Both the position numbers and the translations under genes were made by a program. From an uncultured Chitinophagaceae bacterium (lineage in GTDB: Bacteria; Bacteroidota; Bacteroidia; Chitinophagales; Chitinophagaceae), in contig CALMED010000031.1 in the NCBI GenBank assembly GCA_937862815.1, positions 1-63,957 of the forward strand: 63,957 bases of DNA, in the 5' to 3' direction. This document shows positions 19,101 through 28,223 of this stretch, in pieces (position 1 is the first letter of the stretch; every line of letters begins with the position of its first letter). The notes below the pieces were generated by a model. That model saw only the letters and a list, made by a program, of their open reading frames with translations, was not told the DNA's origin and did no database searches.

Positions 19101-19115
19101 CGGGGACTTAATCAA
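16107..19115 (-). CDS. Two-component sensor kinase with periplasmic beta-propeller
   Basis: This is a 1,002-residue membrane sensor. After a signal/anchor helix (SPIILLIIACLFRSGVILS) comes a long extracytoplasmic region built of two-component-regulator propeller repeats, for example GNFAFDRNNFCWISFPNGLQ and AMHFDESGHLWCSTNKGIF. Next come a Y_Y_Y domain (YIYQYRMDGVDQEW) and one transmembrane helix near 16800 (WWFNTLAAVGVLLLLTYFI). The cytoplasmic part has a HisKA_3 dimerisation domain with the phosphorylated histidine in RISKDLHDSLG and a HATPase domain (VRIVQEAVSNSIKHA, then DDGKGFD). It should sense an external or periplasmic ligand and phosphorylate the adjacent response regulator. Its start codon is less than 40 bp from the first ATG of the divergent giant-protein frame. 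Confidence 0.92.
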   Translation of the reverse strand: MIKSPIILLIIACLFRSGVILSQPVVRYNTFSYNVNEGLLQSTIGNFAFDRNNFCWISFPNGLQKFDGKNFINIPLQEGLPSIELCELFSASDGTLFISHRLGISRYDIKKNRFSLVWETEPNTKLSSKFIGQENEVLYIYTQRGHIIGISTANFSVVSNHPTGLPDFSDKPDFVPRPGREIINHKTALLINKSICIWDVKQGIFRFRSTPIEDISLYLLKMKSENEVVFYTYKPAGTLKIYNTVTNSVKLLPIRQAAGVQFARCTIFTWQKKLFINLNNRIYETDSSLQVLKSEVVNFQNQALSDLSSFSDVKEDGNGNLYVQTVSDGIKKVLFNTYPIRFYNQRQVNGNFIMSILPDKVNNRVFAGVYGNGLLIYDTLQRLVQHLRITNAGGELISPHTMLKTNSNQYLVFGSGEKFAWVLSQDLRLVKAIPIRPEHNRIRRGTEHFANVVWQNKDRAIVQSQSFAYKIDFSGNNITIREFYAADGYIMSGLFYPPYLITHGNNNLLLLDTASFIQKKKLAFENTAYVRCFATDASNKIYVGSNNGIFITDTSGQVLQHLNKKTGLADDCIYAMHFDESGHLWCSTNKGIFKIQKNRLVLQLRKEDGLQENEFNTNSFARSDDGELFFGGVNGISSFYPAAITINSKQPDLLFTAIRANGEEAVQDTAAWEVSSITMPYDRNALSFDFVAMGNYNPDQYIYQYRMDGVDQEWIQQDGMQTVRYSLRPGPYTFKIYASRSFDPHAAPMKEIRIIIHPPFWRSWWFNTLAAVGVLLLLTYFINQQNKRKYARQLQQHENERQLQQERVRISKDLHDSLGVYAHTVLYNAELLEKETSEKQRIKLVDDLKFVSKDIIVSLRETIWALAKETYPMEECFVRIRNFIQPLTRYYGSIVFKTEGEAPSSVVLPHANALNLVRIVQEAVSNSIKHASPSTITVSCKPRNGKWQVSIEDDGKGFDYTAVKERERGNGLNNIEQRSEASGFTLEIDSKENKGTRITITI

Positions 19116-19372
19116 ACCAGGCAGGTTTTGCTGATCAAATTACGCATTCGTTGATGAAATCCTTTGTAATCCAAATGGATTATTTCCTGAAAAAGAAAAC
19201 CGGGGTTTATTTACAGCAGCAAATCTCAACTTCTTCTGAAAAGCCAGGCAGTTTTCCTGTAATGCAACCTATTGTTCTATCCCGGTCCAGTGAACAAACA
19301 GGACGGGTGATACAATTAAAGAATCAACGGGTTTATCTTATAAACGAAAATGGTCAGCGGCAACGAACTGGT

Positions 19373-22300
19373 ATGAGAAAAGCTATCCTTCAACAACCTT
19401 TTTGCTGTTTGTCAGGCATTTACAGCAAAGAGATTACGTTTTTAGGCTGTCTGTCCGGACAGATCCGCATCCGGTTTATACTGTTAGCGGCTATTATGTT
19501 GGTGCACATGCAGTTATGGGCACAGGCGCCCCGGGTTCTTAAAGATATCAGTGGGCAAGCTACCCTTTCTTCACAAACAACAGCGGGATATGCTTTCGTT
19601 ACCATGAATGGTATCGCTTATTTCGCTGCCGATGATGGGGTAAATGGTGTGGAGTTATGGAGAACAGATGGAACTGAGGCTGGAACAATGCTGGTAAAAG
19701 ATATTAACCCCGGCATTACCTCTTCAAGCCCCGGAAACCTCACCGCTGTGGGCAGTACGCTCTTTTTTACTGCAACCACTGCTGCCAACGGGGTGGAGCT
19801 TTGGAAAACAGATGGTACCGATGCCGGTACCGTATTGGTAAAAGATATTTTTCCCGGCGCAACCGGTTCTGCTGCTTCCAATCTGCTTGCCATCAACGGT
19901 GTTTTATATTTCTCAGCGTCAGTTTCTGCCAGCGGCATAGAATTATGGCGGAGTGATGGTACTGATGCCGGTACCGTACTTGTAAAAGATATTAATCCCG
20001 GAACTGTGAGTTCCTCTCCCACGCTTTTCAGAAATGTAAACGGCATTTTATTTTTCACGGCCCAGACGGCAGCCGAAGGGCGTGAATTATGGCAGAGTGA
20101 TGGTACCGATGCCGGTACCGTACTGGTTAGAGATATCAATCCAGGTACGGCAAGTGCAACTCCCGCCAGTCTCACAATTGCAGGATCTTTACTCTATTTT
20201 ACGGCAACTGACGGCGTCAATGGTGTTGAGTTGTGGAGGTCGGATGGTACGGCGGCCGGTACGTTTTTACTGAGTGATATCAATCCCGGCTCTCTTTCCT
20301 CCAGCGTAGCCTCTGTAACGCCTCTGGGCAGCGGCATCGTTTTCACCGCAAATAACGGAAGTATTGGTACTGAGTTGTGGCGATCAGATGGTACAGTATC
20401 GGGCACCACCTTGTTGCTGGATATTCTTCCAGGCATCAGTTCATCCAGCCCGCAAAACTTAACGGTGGTGGGTTCAACTGTGTTTTTCAGTGCCAGCGAC
20501 GGTGTAACGGGTTTAGAACTTTGGAAAACAGACGGTACCCCGGCAGGAACTGTGCTGGTAAGAGATATTAATACCGGAGTGAATAGTTCATCGCCTCAAA
20601 ACCTGATTGGCATCAATGGCGTATTATTTTTCTCTGCACAAACAACGGCCAACGGAAGAGAGCTTTGGCGGAGTGATGGTACAGAAGCCGGTACCGTTTT
20701 AGTCAGAGATTTTAATGCCGGAACTGCATCAACAACCCCTTTGAACCTGACGAATGTCAATGGCGTTTTGTTTTACACCGGTTCTTTGGCCGGACAAACC
20801 GTATTGATTAAAAGTGATGGCACCGATGCCGGAACTGTGGCGCTTAATACATCTGTTGTGCGGGGAGGTACGTATGCAACCTTGTATGCGTTGGGGAACA
20901 AACTGTTGTTTCAGCACGACGGGCTATTACCGGGTGTGCCTTCCACGGCCACCGGTCGTGAGCCATGGGTGAGTGACGGTACGGATGCCGGAACAAAATT
21001 ATTAAAGGATATTAACGCCACCACGTCCGCTTCTGCTCCTGCCGGCTTCTGCCGGTCGGGCAATACCGTTTACTTCTCAGCAAATGATGGTATAAATGGG
21101 GTTGAACTCTGGAAGACAGACGGTACGGAAGCGGGTACGGTGATGGTGAAAGACATACGGCCCGGAACTACTGGTTCTTCTGTGGCGAATCTGACCAAAG
21201 TGGGTAATACTGTTTTTTTTACTGCGGCAGACGGCGTCAGTGGCGGTGAGCTCTGGAAAACAGATGGTACCGAAGCGGGCACGGTACTCGTGAGAGATAT
21301 TGTTCCGGGAAGCTCAGGTTCGGGGCCTACCATGTTAACGGATGTGAATGGCACCTTGTTTTTTGTAGCCACCACTCCTGCAGAGGGAGCTGCCTTGTGG
21401 AAAAGTGATGGTACTGCTGCCGGTACTGTTATGGTGGCCGATATCATTCCGGGTGCCACACCATCGCCTAATTTTCAGTTTCTGACCAATGCCAACGGCA
21501 CATTGTTCTTTGTAGCAACAGTGGCGCCATTTGGTACAGAGCTTTGGAAAAGTGATGGAACCCAGGCCGGTACTTTATTGGTAAAAGATATTGCTGCCGG
21601 TACTACTTCATCCGGCATCACTGAAATGGTGGCCTTGAATGGTAAGGTTTATTTTGGCGCTAATGACGGTGTAAACGGAAGAGAGCTTTGGGTGAGCGAT
21701 GGAACAGCAGCCGGTACATTCATGCTTGTAGATATTGCCACGGGTTCGTCTTTTCCAAACTCCAATCCCGCCAATTTTGCAGTAGCCGGCGGCAAAATTT
21801 ATTTTACCGCCTTTCAAACGGCAACCCAGTTTGAACCATGGGTAAGCGACGGTACCCCTGCAGGTACTTTTATGATTACGGATCTTGTGCCGGGCGGCAG
21901 CGGTTCAGTTCCGCAGGGCTTTACGGAAATGAATGGCTATGTTTATTTCAGTGCCTTCGGTCCCCAGGCTTCCCAGCGTGAACTCTGGCGAACCGATGGA
22001 ACCGCTCTTGGAACCACCCGGATAAAAGAGGTAAGCCCCGAATTGCTTACTGCGGTTAACAACACTCTTTTCTTCAGAGCAACCACACCCGCCGGTGGAC
22101 TTGAATTGCATCAAAGCGATGGCACAGAAGCAGGCACGATTGCTTTTGATCTGTTTCCCGGAACCACCGGCTCTTCACCTGATAACCTGGTAGCATTAAA
22201 TGATATGCTGTTATTTGCTGCCACGCATCCGGTCTTTGGCAGGGAGATATGGAAAGCCACAGCCTTATCTGCTCCTTCTTCCTCCTTTTCGATTCAGGGC

Positions 22301-25300
22301 GATACGGCTGCATGTATTGGCAGCACCACAACCTATGCAGCGGTAAACGTTGTAGGGGATAACATAACCTACCATTGGAGTCTTCCGGATGGTGGAGGAA
22401 TATTAACTGCTAATGACAGTATTGCAACGGTTAACTGGACCACACTGGGCCCAAGGAGTATTGAATTATATTTATCAAACAGCGGTGGATCCACAGCACC
22501 CAAACGAAAAACAGTGCAGGTGATTACGGGTGGAACACCACCCACCCAGGCGCCGGTTATTGTAGCTTTTGCCCGTACACTTTCTGCCAGCAATTTCCCA
22601 ACGGGAACTATTTGTCAGTGGTACAGAAACGGGCAGGCGATCACCAACGCCAATCAGCCCGTCTATTATGCGGCCATCAATGGTACCTATACGGCACGCT
22701 TTATCAGCACCTGTGCTGCGGGCCCCGAATCCAATGCCATCACGTTTTCCAATGATGCCACTCCGCAGACCATAAACTTTGCAGCTGTTCCGGATTTTCA
22801 GCTCACTCCAACTGCAAGGGTAAAACTGCAAGCCACTTCCACATCGGGCCTCCCCGTATTTTTCCAGAAGATTTCGGGTCCCGGTTTTATTCAGAACGAC
22901 ACCTTGTTTATAACCGGAACCGGTACCCTGGTGGGTGAAATTCTCATAAAAGCCATTCAGCCCGGCAACGAGGTTTTTAGTCCCGCCCCTGATGTGCTGA
23001 GAACGATACGGGTGTTAAGAGGTAACCAAACCATCACCTTCGATTCCATTCCTGATATGGTTTTCGGCCCGCAACTCTTTCCCCTTACAGCCAGTGCATC
23101 ATCCGGTTTGCCCGTAACATATACTGTTGTTGCCGGCAGCAACTTTGCCAGTATGGTCGGGAACTCTGTGCGGCTGAATGGCGCAGGCACCGTAACCATC
23201 CGTGCTTCGCAGGCAGGCAATCCCAACTATCTGGGTGCCACACCCGTGGAGCGAACATTTTGTATTGGCGTACGAACACTGGCTGCTATTGCCGGCGATG
23301 TTCAACCTTGTATCAATACGTACCGTTACAATGCGCAGCGAATTCCGGGAGCCAATTATGTATGGACTTTAAGCGGAGGAGGAACACTTACAACAAACCA
23401 GGATACGGCATGGATCACCTGGCAGACGCCTGGTAACCACACCCTTCGGGTTAAGGTAAATAGCGGTTGTGATACGGTGTTTTCCAGTGAAAGTGTGCTT
23501 AATATCGCCACATCCGATAACGCTCCGGCGCCTGTTACCGGCATGTTGCCGGCAAACGGCGCCATTGATCAGCAGCTCCCTTTGCGTTTATCGTGGATAC
23601 CAGGTTCCAACACCACCAAATACGATTTGTACGTCTGGAACGCATCGGCTTCCCAACCGCTTACGCCCTATGTTTCCGACCTGGAAGCCATCACCTTTAC
23701 CTTGCCCCTGAATTCATTTGCTTTTAACAATACCTATAAGTGGCGGGTAGTATCAAAAAATCCCTGTTCGCAAACGCCGGGACCCATACAGGAGTTCAGC
23801 ATCATACCGCTGCCCGATCTCGAGGTGAGTGACGTGCAGACGCCGGCAACCGCCACCTCAGGGCAAACTATTACGATCTCCTGGAGGGTGACCAATACGG
23901 GCCCGGGCAGAACGGCGCCGGATGCGGTTTGGTATGATGGTGTTTACCTGGCACTGGATACGCTTCCAAATGTAAGTTTTGCCGGTTCTCCTAACTGGAA
24001 CCCTTTTTCGTGGAGTGCTTTAACGGCTAACGGACGGCCATTGCTGCTGGGTACTAAAATCAGGCCTACTTCATTGGAAAGCGGACAGTTTTATACCAAC
24101 AGTATTGATTTTACATTGCCACAGAGTTATAGTTTCCCGGTGTATGTCTATGTGATTACAGATAATGCAAGCGCCAATTATAAGATCATGCAGGTTTCCG
24201 TGGCAAACGATACGGCCCGTAAACAAACGCCCATGGAAATTACCCTGGCTCCTGCGCCTGATTTGCGTGTGGATTCAGTATTTGCGCCTTTAACCACGTT
24301 CTCCGGAAGTACAATTAATGTGACCTACCGGGTGAAGAATTATGGCGTGTTGACACCGGCGGGAGGCAACTGGGTAGATTCTGTATTTATTTCTCAAAGC
24401 CCCTTGTTCGACCGGCGAAACGCTATTCCGCTCACCATTCCCAAATTGAATGGCTCCTATTATCCCGATGCACCTCTTGCTGCATTTCACAATAATGCGC
24501 AATTGCAGTCGGATAGTTCTTATACAAGGGCCGTTAATGTGGTTGTTCCCAACTTTATTTTTGGTAACTGGTTTATCTACGTAAAAACAAATGCAGGAAC
24601 AACCGCTGCCACATCCATATTTGAAGGCGCGTTTGCAGAAAATAATCTCGGGCAGGCACAACTGCAGGTGTATCTCACACCTACACCCCAGCTCACTGTC
24701 AATACAATTTCAGTTCCTGTAACGCAGGCCAGTACCACGCAGCCTATTGGCATAAACTGGGTTATCAGAAATGAAGGATTCACGGATAATATTGAAAAAA
24801 ACAAGGGGCATTACATTACAATGGGTACCTGTTCTAGTGGATGTCCTCCGGGTTCGCCACGGGGTGCCGTTTGTGTCACTCCGTCAGTAATCAGGGACAG
24901 TGTGGGTTCCGGCAGCAGCTACTGGATAGACAGGGTTTACCTGAGCACAGATCCCAATACGCTCAATGTGTCCAATGCCGTATTGCTGCGTGAAGTGCCA
25001 CATGGTATTGAAAACTCAGGACTTAACGCTGATCCTCCTCCGCAGTTTACAAGTTTTGTAAGTTGCCCGGCCATTGTAACGGGTAATGTAAATGTTGATA
25101 ATGTTATTCAGCCCCGTTCTGTATTTCCAAAATCGCTCAACTTTAATGTGCCCTCCAACCTGCCGCCGGGTAATTATTACGTGTATGTTTTTACCAACCC
25201 AACCAAAACTGTATTTGAATACCCCGGCACCCCTCAAATAAAGCGAAGTACATTACCGATAACCATTCAGCGACCCGATGTTTCGGTGCCGGTGATTTCT

Positions 25301-28201
25301 GTTCCGGCAACAGCTAACGGCGGCGGATCCCTCGTTGTCAGCTATAATGTGCTGAATAATGGTCCGGGTACGGTGTTCAATCATATCCGCAGGGACAGGA
25401 TTTACATCAGCAATTCTTCCAGTTTTGATGGCAGCGCTCAATTGATTGGTACCAACACCTTTACGGAGGACCTTCCGGTTGGCACACCTGTTTCACATAC
25501 ATTTACCTACAACCTGCCGCCTGCAACTTCGGGTACTAAATATTTTTATGTAATCAGCAATTTTGACAGTGCATTCAGGGAAACAACTTATGCCAATAAC
25601 CGCAGTAATGCTGCAGCAACTGTTGTAACCTCAGCCATACCGGCCGACCTGATTGTAAGTGCCGTGCAGGCTGCTGATTCTGTATTCACCGTATTTAATG
25701 AGCGCTTAATTTTTACCGTCACAAATAGTGGAAGCGGTGTGGCAACCGGAACCTGGACAGACAGTGTGTACATAAGCTGTAGTCCTGTATTTAACCCGGC
25801 TACTGCTTATTTCATTGGCAGACGTGCCCAGTCAAGAACAGTAGCACCTGCTGCCAGCTATACCGATACCCTTACCCTCAGCATGCGGTATGGTTTCGAG
25901 ATAAACATCTGTTTTCCGGAAGCAATGTTTGCCAATGCCTATTTCTTTGTGAAGGCAAATGCCGACAATGGCGCTTTTGAAGGTACTGCCCTTAACAATA
26001 ATGTGGGCAGCAGCGGTCTTCGGGTTTTGGTGAATCCGTTGGTGGATCATGCTGTCACAAATGTGAACGGTCCGGATGTTACTTCGGTTGGATCCGCTTT
26101 CCCATTAAGCTGGCAGATAAGAAACGTGGGTTACAACCCCAATTCAACGCGATACTACAACTCCTGGTTTGAGGCCGTTTATTTCTCTACAGATTCGCTT
26201 GCCGATGCAGGAGATATTTTTGCCGGCGAACACCTGCGTTTTAACCGGATCAACCGCGATGCGCAGCTGCCTATGAATATGACGCCATTAACACCGTACA
26301 TGTCCGGAGGCGATTATTATGTGTACGTGCAGAACAATAACAGGAACAGTATACCGGGCGAAAAGAATCTGGCTAACAATATTAATTTCATCAGGAATGC
26401 TTCCGGTGCGGCCAAAAAAGTACAGGTGATACTGCCCGACCTTGCTGACCTGGAGGCTACCATTATTGCCGCACCGCCGTTAGTGGATGCCGGGCAGCCC
26501 ATCACAGTGATTTATAAAGTTGAAAACAAGGGCAATGGCATAACTTTCCCGGGAACGAATTTCCAGAACAGGTTGTTGTTGTCGGCCGATTTTATTGCAG
26601 CGCCGAATGATGGCGACCGGCTCCTGACAACCCGTAACCGCACATCGCCATTGGCAGCCGGACAGTTTTACTATGATACAGTAACGGTTACCATTCCTGC
26701 CAACACAGCCCCGGGCAACTATGTATTGATCAATCATGCCAATGCCAACAACGTGGTGATTGAAGCCAATACCACCAACAATTTTGGCTTCCGGCTTATT
26801 ACTGTAGTGGCGGCGCCGTTAACAGACCTTGTTGTCAGCAATGTGTTGAAGCCGGATACCGTGATGCTGGGTTATACCATGGATACGGCCAAATGGGTTG
26901 TTCGTAATGCATCGGGCGAGCAGGCAAGAGGTTTCAGCAGAGACGGTATCTATTTATCTGCCGGAACATTCTTTGACTCAACGGCAGTACTCCTTGGCAT
27001 CAGGGATAAAAATATACTGATGCAGCCGCTGCAGCAGGACACTGTTCGCATGGCGCCCCTGGTAACCGGTGTGGTGGAGGGTAATTATCATGTATTCGTT
27101 AAAACAGATGTGGTCAATAACATTGCGGAATCAGATGAAGGCAACAATGTCGGCATGTCGGCAACCCCGGTATTTGTGAAAGTGAAAGAGCTCCGTTTGG
27201 ATGTGCCGGAAACAAATACGCTGAGAAATGTGAACCGCTTTTATAAACTGTTCATACCCGACTCGCTGATTGGTTCCACGATACTGGTAACCTTGCGAAC
27301 ACCGGACTCGCTGACGCTGCAAAACGAACTCTTTATTGCCGGCGGGTATGTGCCAACAGCCGCCCGCCACGATTACCGGTTTGAGACCCCCAATTTTGGC
27401 AACCAGCAAATTGTAATTACCGATGTAACCGATTCTGTTTATTACATCATGTACCGCTGTGTAACGCCGAATCCCCGGGAACAAACGGTTACCCTTAAGG
27501 CGGTCAAACTACCCTTCGCTATCCTGAATGTGCATACCAATGCAGGTGCGAATATCGGGAACGTAACAATACGTATACGGGGGTCACTCTTCCGCGACAG
27601 CATGGTGGCAAAACTGAGCAACGGCACAACAACCATCTATGCGTCAGCTGTTTTTTATACCAACAGCACACAGGTTTTTGCCACCTTCCCGCTCAGGGGG
27701 CAACCGCTGGGTGTTTATAATGTAACATTGATCAAGCCCGATTCATCGGAGGCCGTGTTGCCGGGAAGTTTTTCAATTGTCAATGCTAACAACGGTGGAT
27801 TGATAACCGGTAGCGGTCCCAATACCGGCTCGGGCGACGGAAATGAACCCGGATGCGATCCCGGTGCACCCAGCGGATTGAACTCACAGTTGGTGATTGA
27901 CCTCGTTGTTCCAACCCGGGTGCTTACCAACCGGCCTGTTGTTATTCAAATCAACTACAGCAACCCCACAAACTTTGATTTGCCTGTTCAGTCGCGGATT
28001 CTTTTCAGTGAAGAAGATGTGAAGATGGCGTTCACCAGGGAAGGAGTGGAAAGTGGTACCACAGCGTTGTATATCGAGTTTTCTGAACCGGGCGGACCAC
28101 CAGGTATACTCCGGCCGGGAGGCGGCGGCACAATAACAATTCATTGCCGCTCGCCAAGAGATGTACCGCAAGACGGGTCTGTACTGTTCAAAATAAAATA
28201 A
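19373..28201 (+). CDS. Giant exported ELWxxDGT-repeat / CARDB protein
   Basis: A single frame of about 3,000 residues. From about 19.6 to 22.3 kb it holds some 19 repeats of the type ELWRTDGTEAGTVLVKDINPG, a beta-propeller-like repeat common in secreted bacterial proteins. Then come PKD/Ig-like and MBG-like modules (22.3-23.3 kb), eight CARDB adhesion-type domains (PDLEVSDVQTP and variants, 23.8-27.2 kb), a pre-peptidase-like domain and an IPT/TIG-like domain. The chain ends abruptly after LRPGGGGTITIHC and QDGSVLFKIK, with no T9SS sorting domain. The start is uncertain. The ATG at 19373 gives a 50-residue extended signal peptide ending LLAAIMLVHMQLWAQA. The frame is open back to an ATG at 19154. 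The gene is followed after 22 bp by the RHS gene, clearly one operon. Surface adhesion or scaffolding is the likely role. Confidence 0.88.
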   Translation: MRKAILQQPFCCLSGIYSKEITFLGCLSGQIRIRFILLAAIMLVHMQLWAQAPRVLKDISGQATLSSQTTAGYAFVTMNGIAYFAADDGVNGVELWRTDGTEAGTMLVKDINPGITSSSPGNLTAVGSTLFFTATTAANGVELWKTDGTDAGTVLVKDIFPGATGSAASNLLAINGVLYFSASVSASGIELWRSDGTDAGTVLVKDINPGTVSSSPTLFRNVNGILFFTAQTAAEGRELWQSDGTDAGTVLVRDINPGTASATPASLTIAGSLLYFTATDGVNGVELWRSDGTAAGTFLLSDINPGSLSSSVASVTPLGSGIVFTANNGSIGTELWRSDGTVSGTTLLLDILPGISSSSPQNLTVVGSTVFFSASDGVTGLELWKTDGTPAGTVLVRDINTGVNSSSPQNLIGINGVLFFSAQTTANGRELWRSDGTEAGTVLVRDFNAGTASTTPLNLTNVNGVLFYTGSLAGQTVLIKSDGTDAGTVALNTSVVRGGTYATLYALGNKLLFQHDGLLPGVPSTATGREPWVSDGTDAGTKLLKDINATTSASAPAGFCRSGNTVYFSANDGINGVELWKTDGTEAGTVMVKDIRPGTTGSSVANLTKVGNTVFFTAADGVSGGELWKTDGTEAGTVLVRDIVPGSSGSGPTMLTDVNGTLFFVATTPAEGAALWKSDGTAAGTVMVADIIPGATPSPNFQFLTNANGTLFFVATVAPFGTELWKSDGTQAGTLLVKDIAAGTTSSGITEMVALNGKVYFGANDGVNGRELWVSDGTAAGTFMLVDIATGSSFPNSNPANFAVAGGKIYFTAFQTATQFEPWVSDGTPAGTFMITDLVPGGSGSVPQGFTEMNGYVYFSAFGPQASQRELWRTDGTALGTTRIKEVSPELLTAVNNTLFFRATTPAGGLELHQSDGTEAGTIAFDLFPGTTGSSPDNLVALNDMLLFAATHPVFGREIWKATALSAPSSSFSIQGDTAACIGSTTTYAAVNVVGDNITYHWSLPDGGGILTANDSIATVNWTTLGPRSIELYLSNSGGSTAPKRKTVQVITGGTPPTQAPVIVAFARTLSASNFPTGTICQWYRNGQAITNANQPVYYAAINGTYTARFISTCAAGPESNAITFSNDATPQTINFAAVPDFQLTPTARVKLQATSTSGLPVFFQKISGPGFIQNDTLFITGTGTLVGEILIKAIQPGNEVFSPAPDVLRTIRVLRGNQTITFDSIPDMVFGPQLFPLTASASSGLPVTYTVVAGSNFASMVGNSVRLNGAGTVTIRASQAGNPNYLGATPVERTFCIGVRTLAAIAGDVQPCINTYRYNAQRIPGANYVWTLSGGGTLTTNQDTAWITWQTPGNHTLRVKVNSGCDTVFSSESVLNIATSDNAPAPVTGMLPANGAIDQQLPLRLSWIPGSNTTKYDLYVWNASASQPLTPYVSDLEAITFTLPLNSFAFNNTYKWRVVSKNPCSQTPGPIQEFSIIPLPDLEVSDVQTPATATSGQTITISWRVTNTGPGRTAPDAVWYDGVYLALDTLPNVSFAGSPNWNPFSWSALTANGRPLLLGTKIRPTSLESGQFYTNSIDFTLPQSYSFPVYVYVITDNASANYKIMQVSVANDTARKQTPMEITLAPAPDLRVDSVFAPLTTFSGSTINVTYRVKNYGVLTPAGGNWVDSVFISQSPLFDRRNAIPLTIPKLNGSYYPDAPLAAFHNNAQLQSDSSYTRAVNVVVPNFIFGNWFIYVKTNAGTTAATSIFEGAFAENNLGQAQLQVYLTPTPQLTVNTISVPVTQASTTQPIGINWVIRNEGFTDNIEKNKGHYITMGTCSSGCPPGSPRGAVCVTPSVIRDSVGSGSSYWIDRVYLSTDPNTLNVSNAVLLREVPHGIENSGLNADPPPQFTSFVSCPAIVTGNVNVDNVIQPRSVFPKSLNFNVPSNLPPGNYYVYVFTNPTKTVFEYPGTPQIKRSTLPITIQRPDVSVPVISVPATANGGGSLVVSYNVLNNGPGTVFNHIRRDRIYISNSSSFDGSAQLIGTNTFTEDLPVGTPVSHTFTYNLPPATSGTKYFYVISNFDSAFRETTYANNRSNAAATVVTSAIPADLIVSAVQAADSVFTVFNERLIFTVTNSGSGVATGTWTDSVYISCSPVFNPATAYFIGRRAQSRTVAPAASYTDTLTLSMRYGFEINICFPEAMFANAYFFVKANADNGAFEGTALNNNVGSSGLRVLVNPLVDHAVTNVNGPDVTSVGSAFPLSWQIRNVGYNPNSTRYYNSWFEAVYFSTDSLADAGDIFAGEHLRFNRINRDAQLPMNMTPLTPYMSGGDYYVYVQNNNRNSIPGEKNLANNINFIRNASGAAKKVQVILPDLADLEATIIAAPPLVDAGQPITVIYKVENKGNGITFPGTNFQNRLLLSADFIAAPNDGDRLLTTRNRTSPLAAGQFYYDTVTVTIPANTAPGNYVLINHANANNVVIEANTTNNFGFRLITVVAAPLTDLVVSNVLKPDTVMLGYTMDTAKWVVRNASGEQARGFSRDGIYLSAGTFFDSTAVLLGIRDKNILMQPLQQDTVRMAPLVTGVVEGNYHVFVKTDVVNNIAESDEGNNVGMSATPVFVKVKELRLDVPETNTLRNVNRFYKLFIPDSLIGSTILVTLRTPDSLTLQNELFIAGGYVPTAARHDYRFETPNFGNQQIVITDVTDSVYYIMYRCVTPNPREQTVTLKAVKLPFAILNVHTNAGANIGNVTIRIRGSLFRDSMVAKLSNGTTTIYASAVFYTNSTQVFATFPLRGQPLGVYNVTLIKPDSSEAVLPGSFSIVNANNGGLITGSGPNTGSGDGNEPGCDPGAPSGLNSQLVIDLVVPTRVLTNRPVVIQINYSNPTNFDLPVQSRILFSEEDVKMAFTREGVESGTTALYIEFSEPGGPPGILRPGGGGTITIHCRSPRDVPQDGSVLFKIK

Positions 28202-28223
28202 CAGCCAGAAAAAAACTAACTGT

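Noticed and set aside
19640..22260. ELWxxDGT region as a tandem DNA repeat or assembly artefact
   Set aside because: The 19 units differ strongly at the nucleotide level and keep one open frame, so they are diverged protein repeats.
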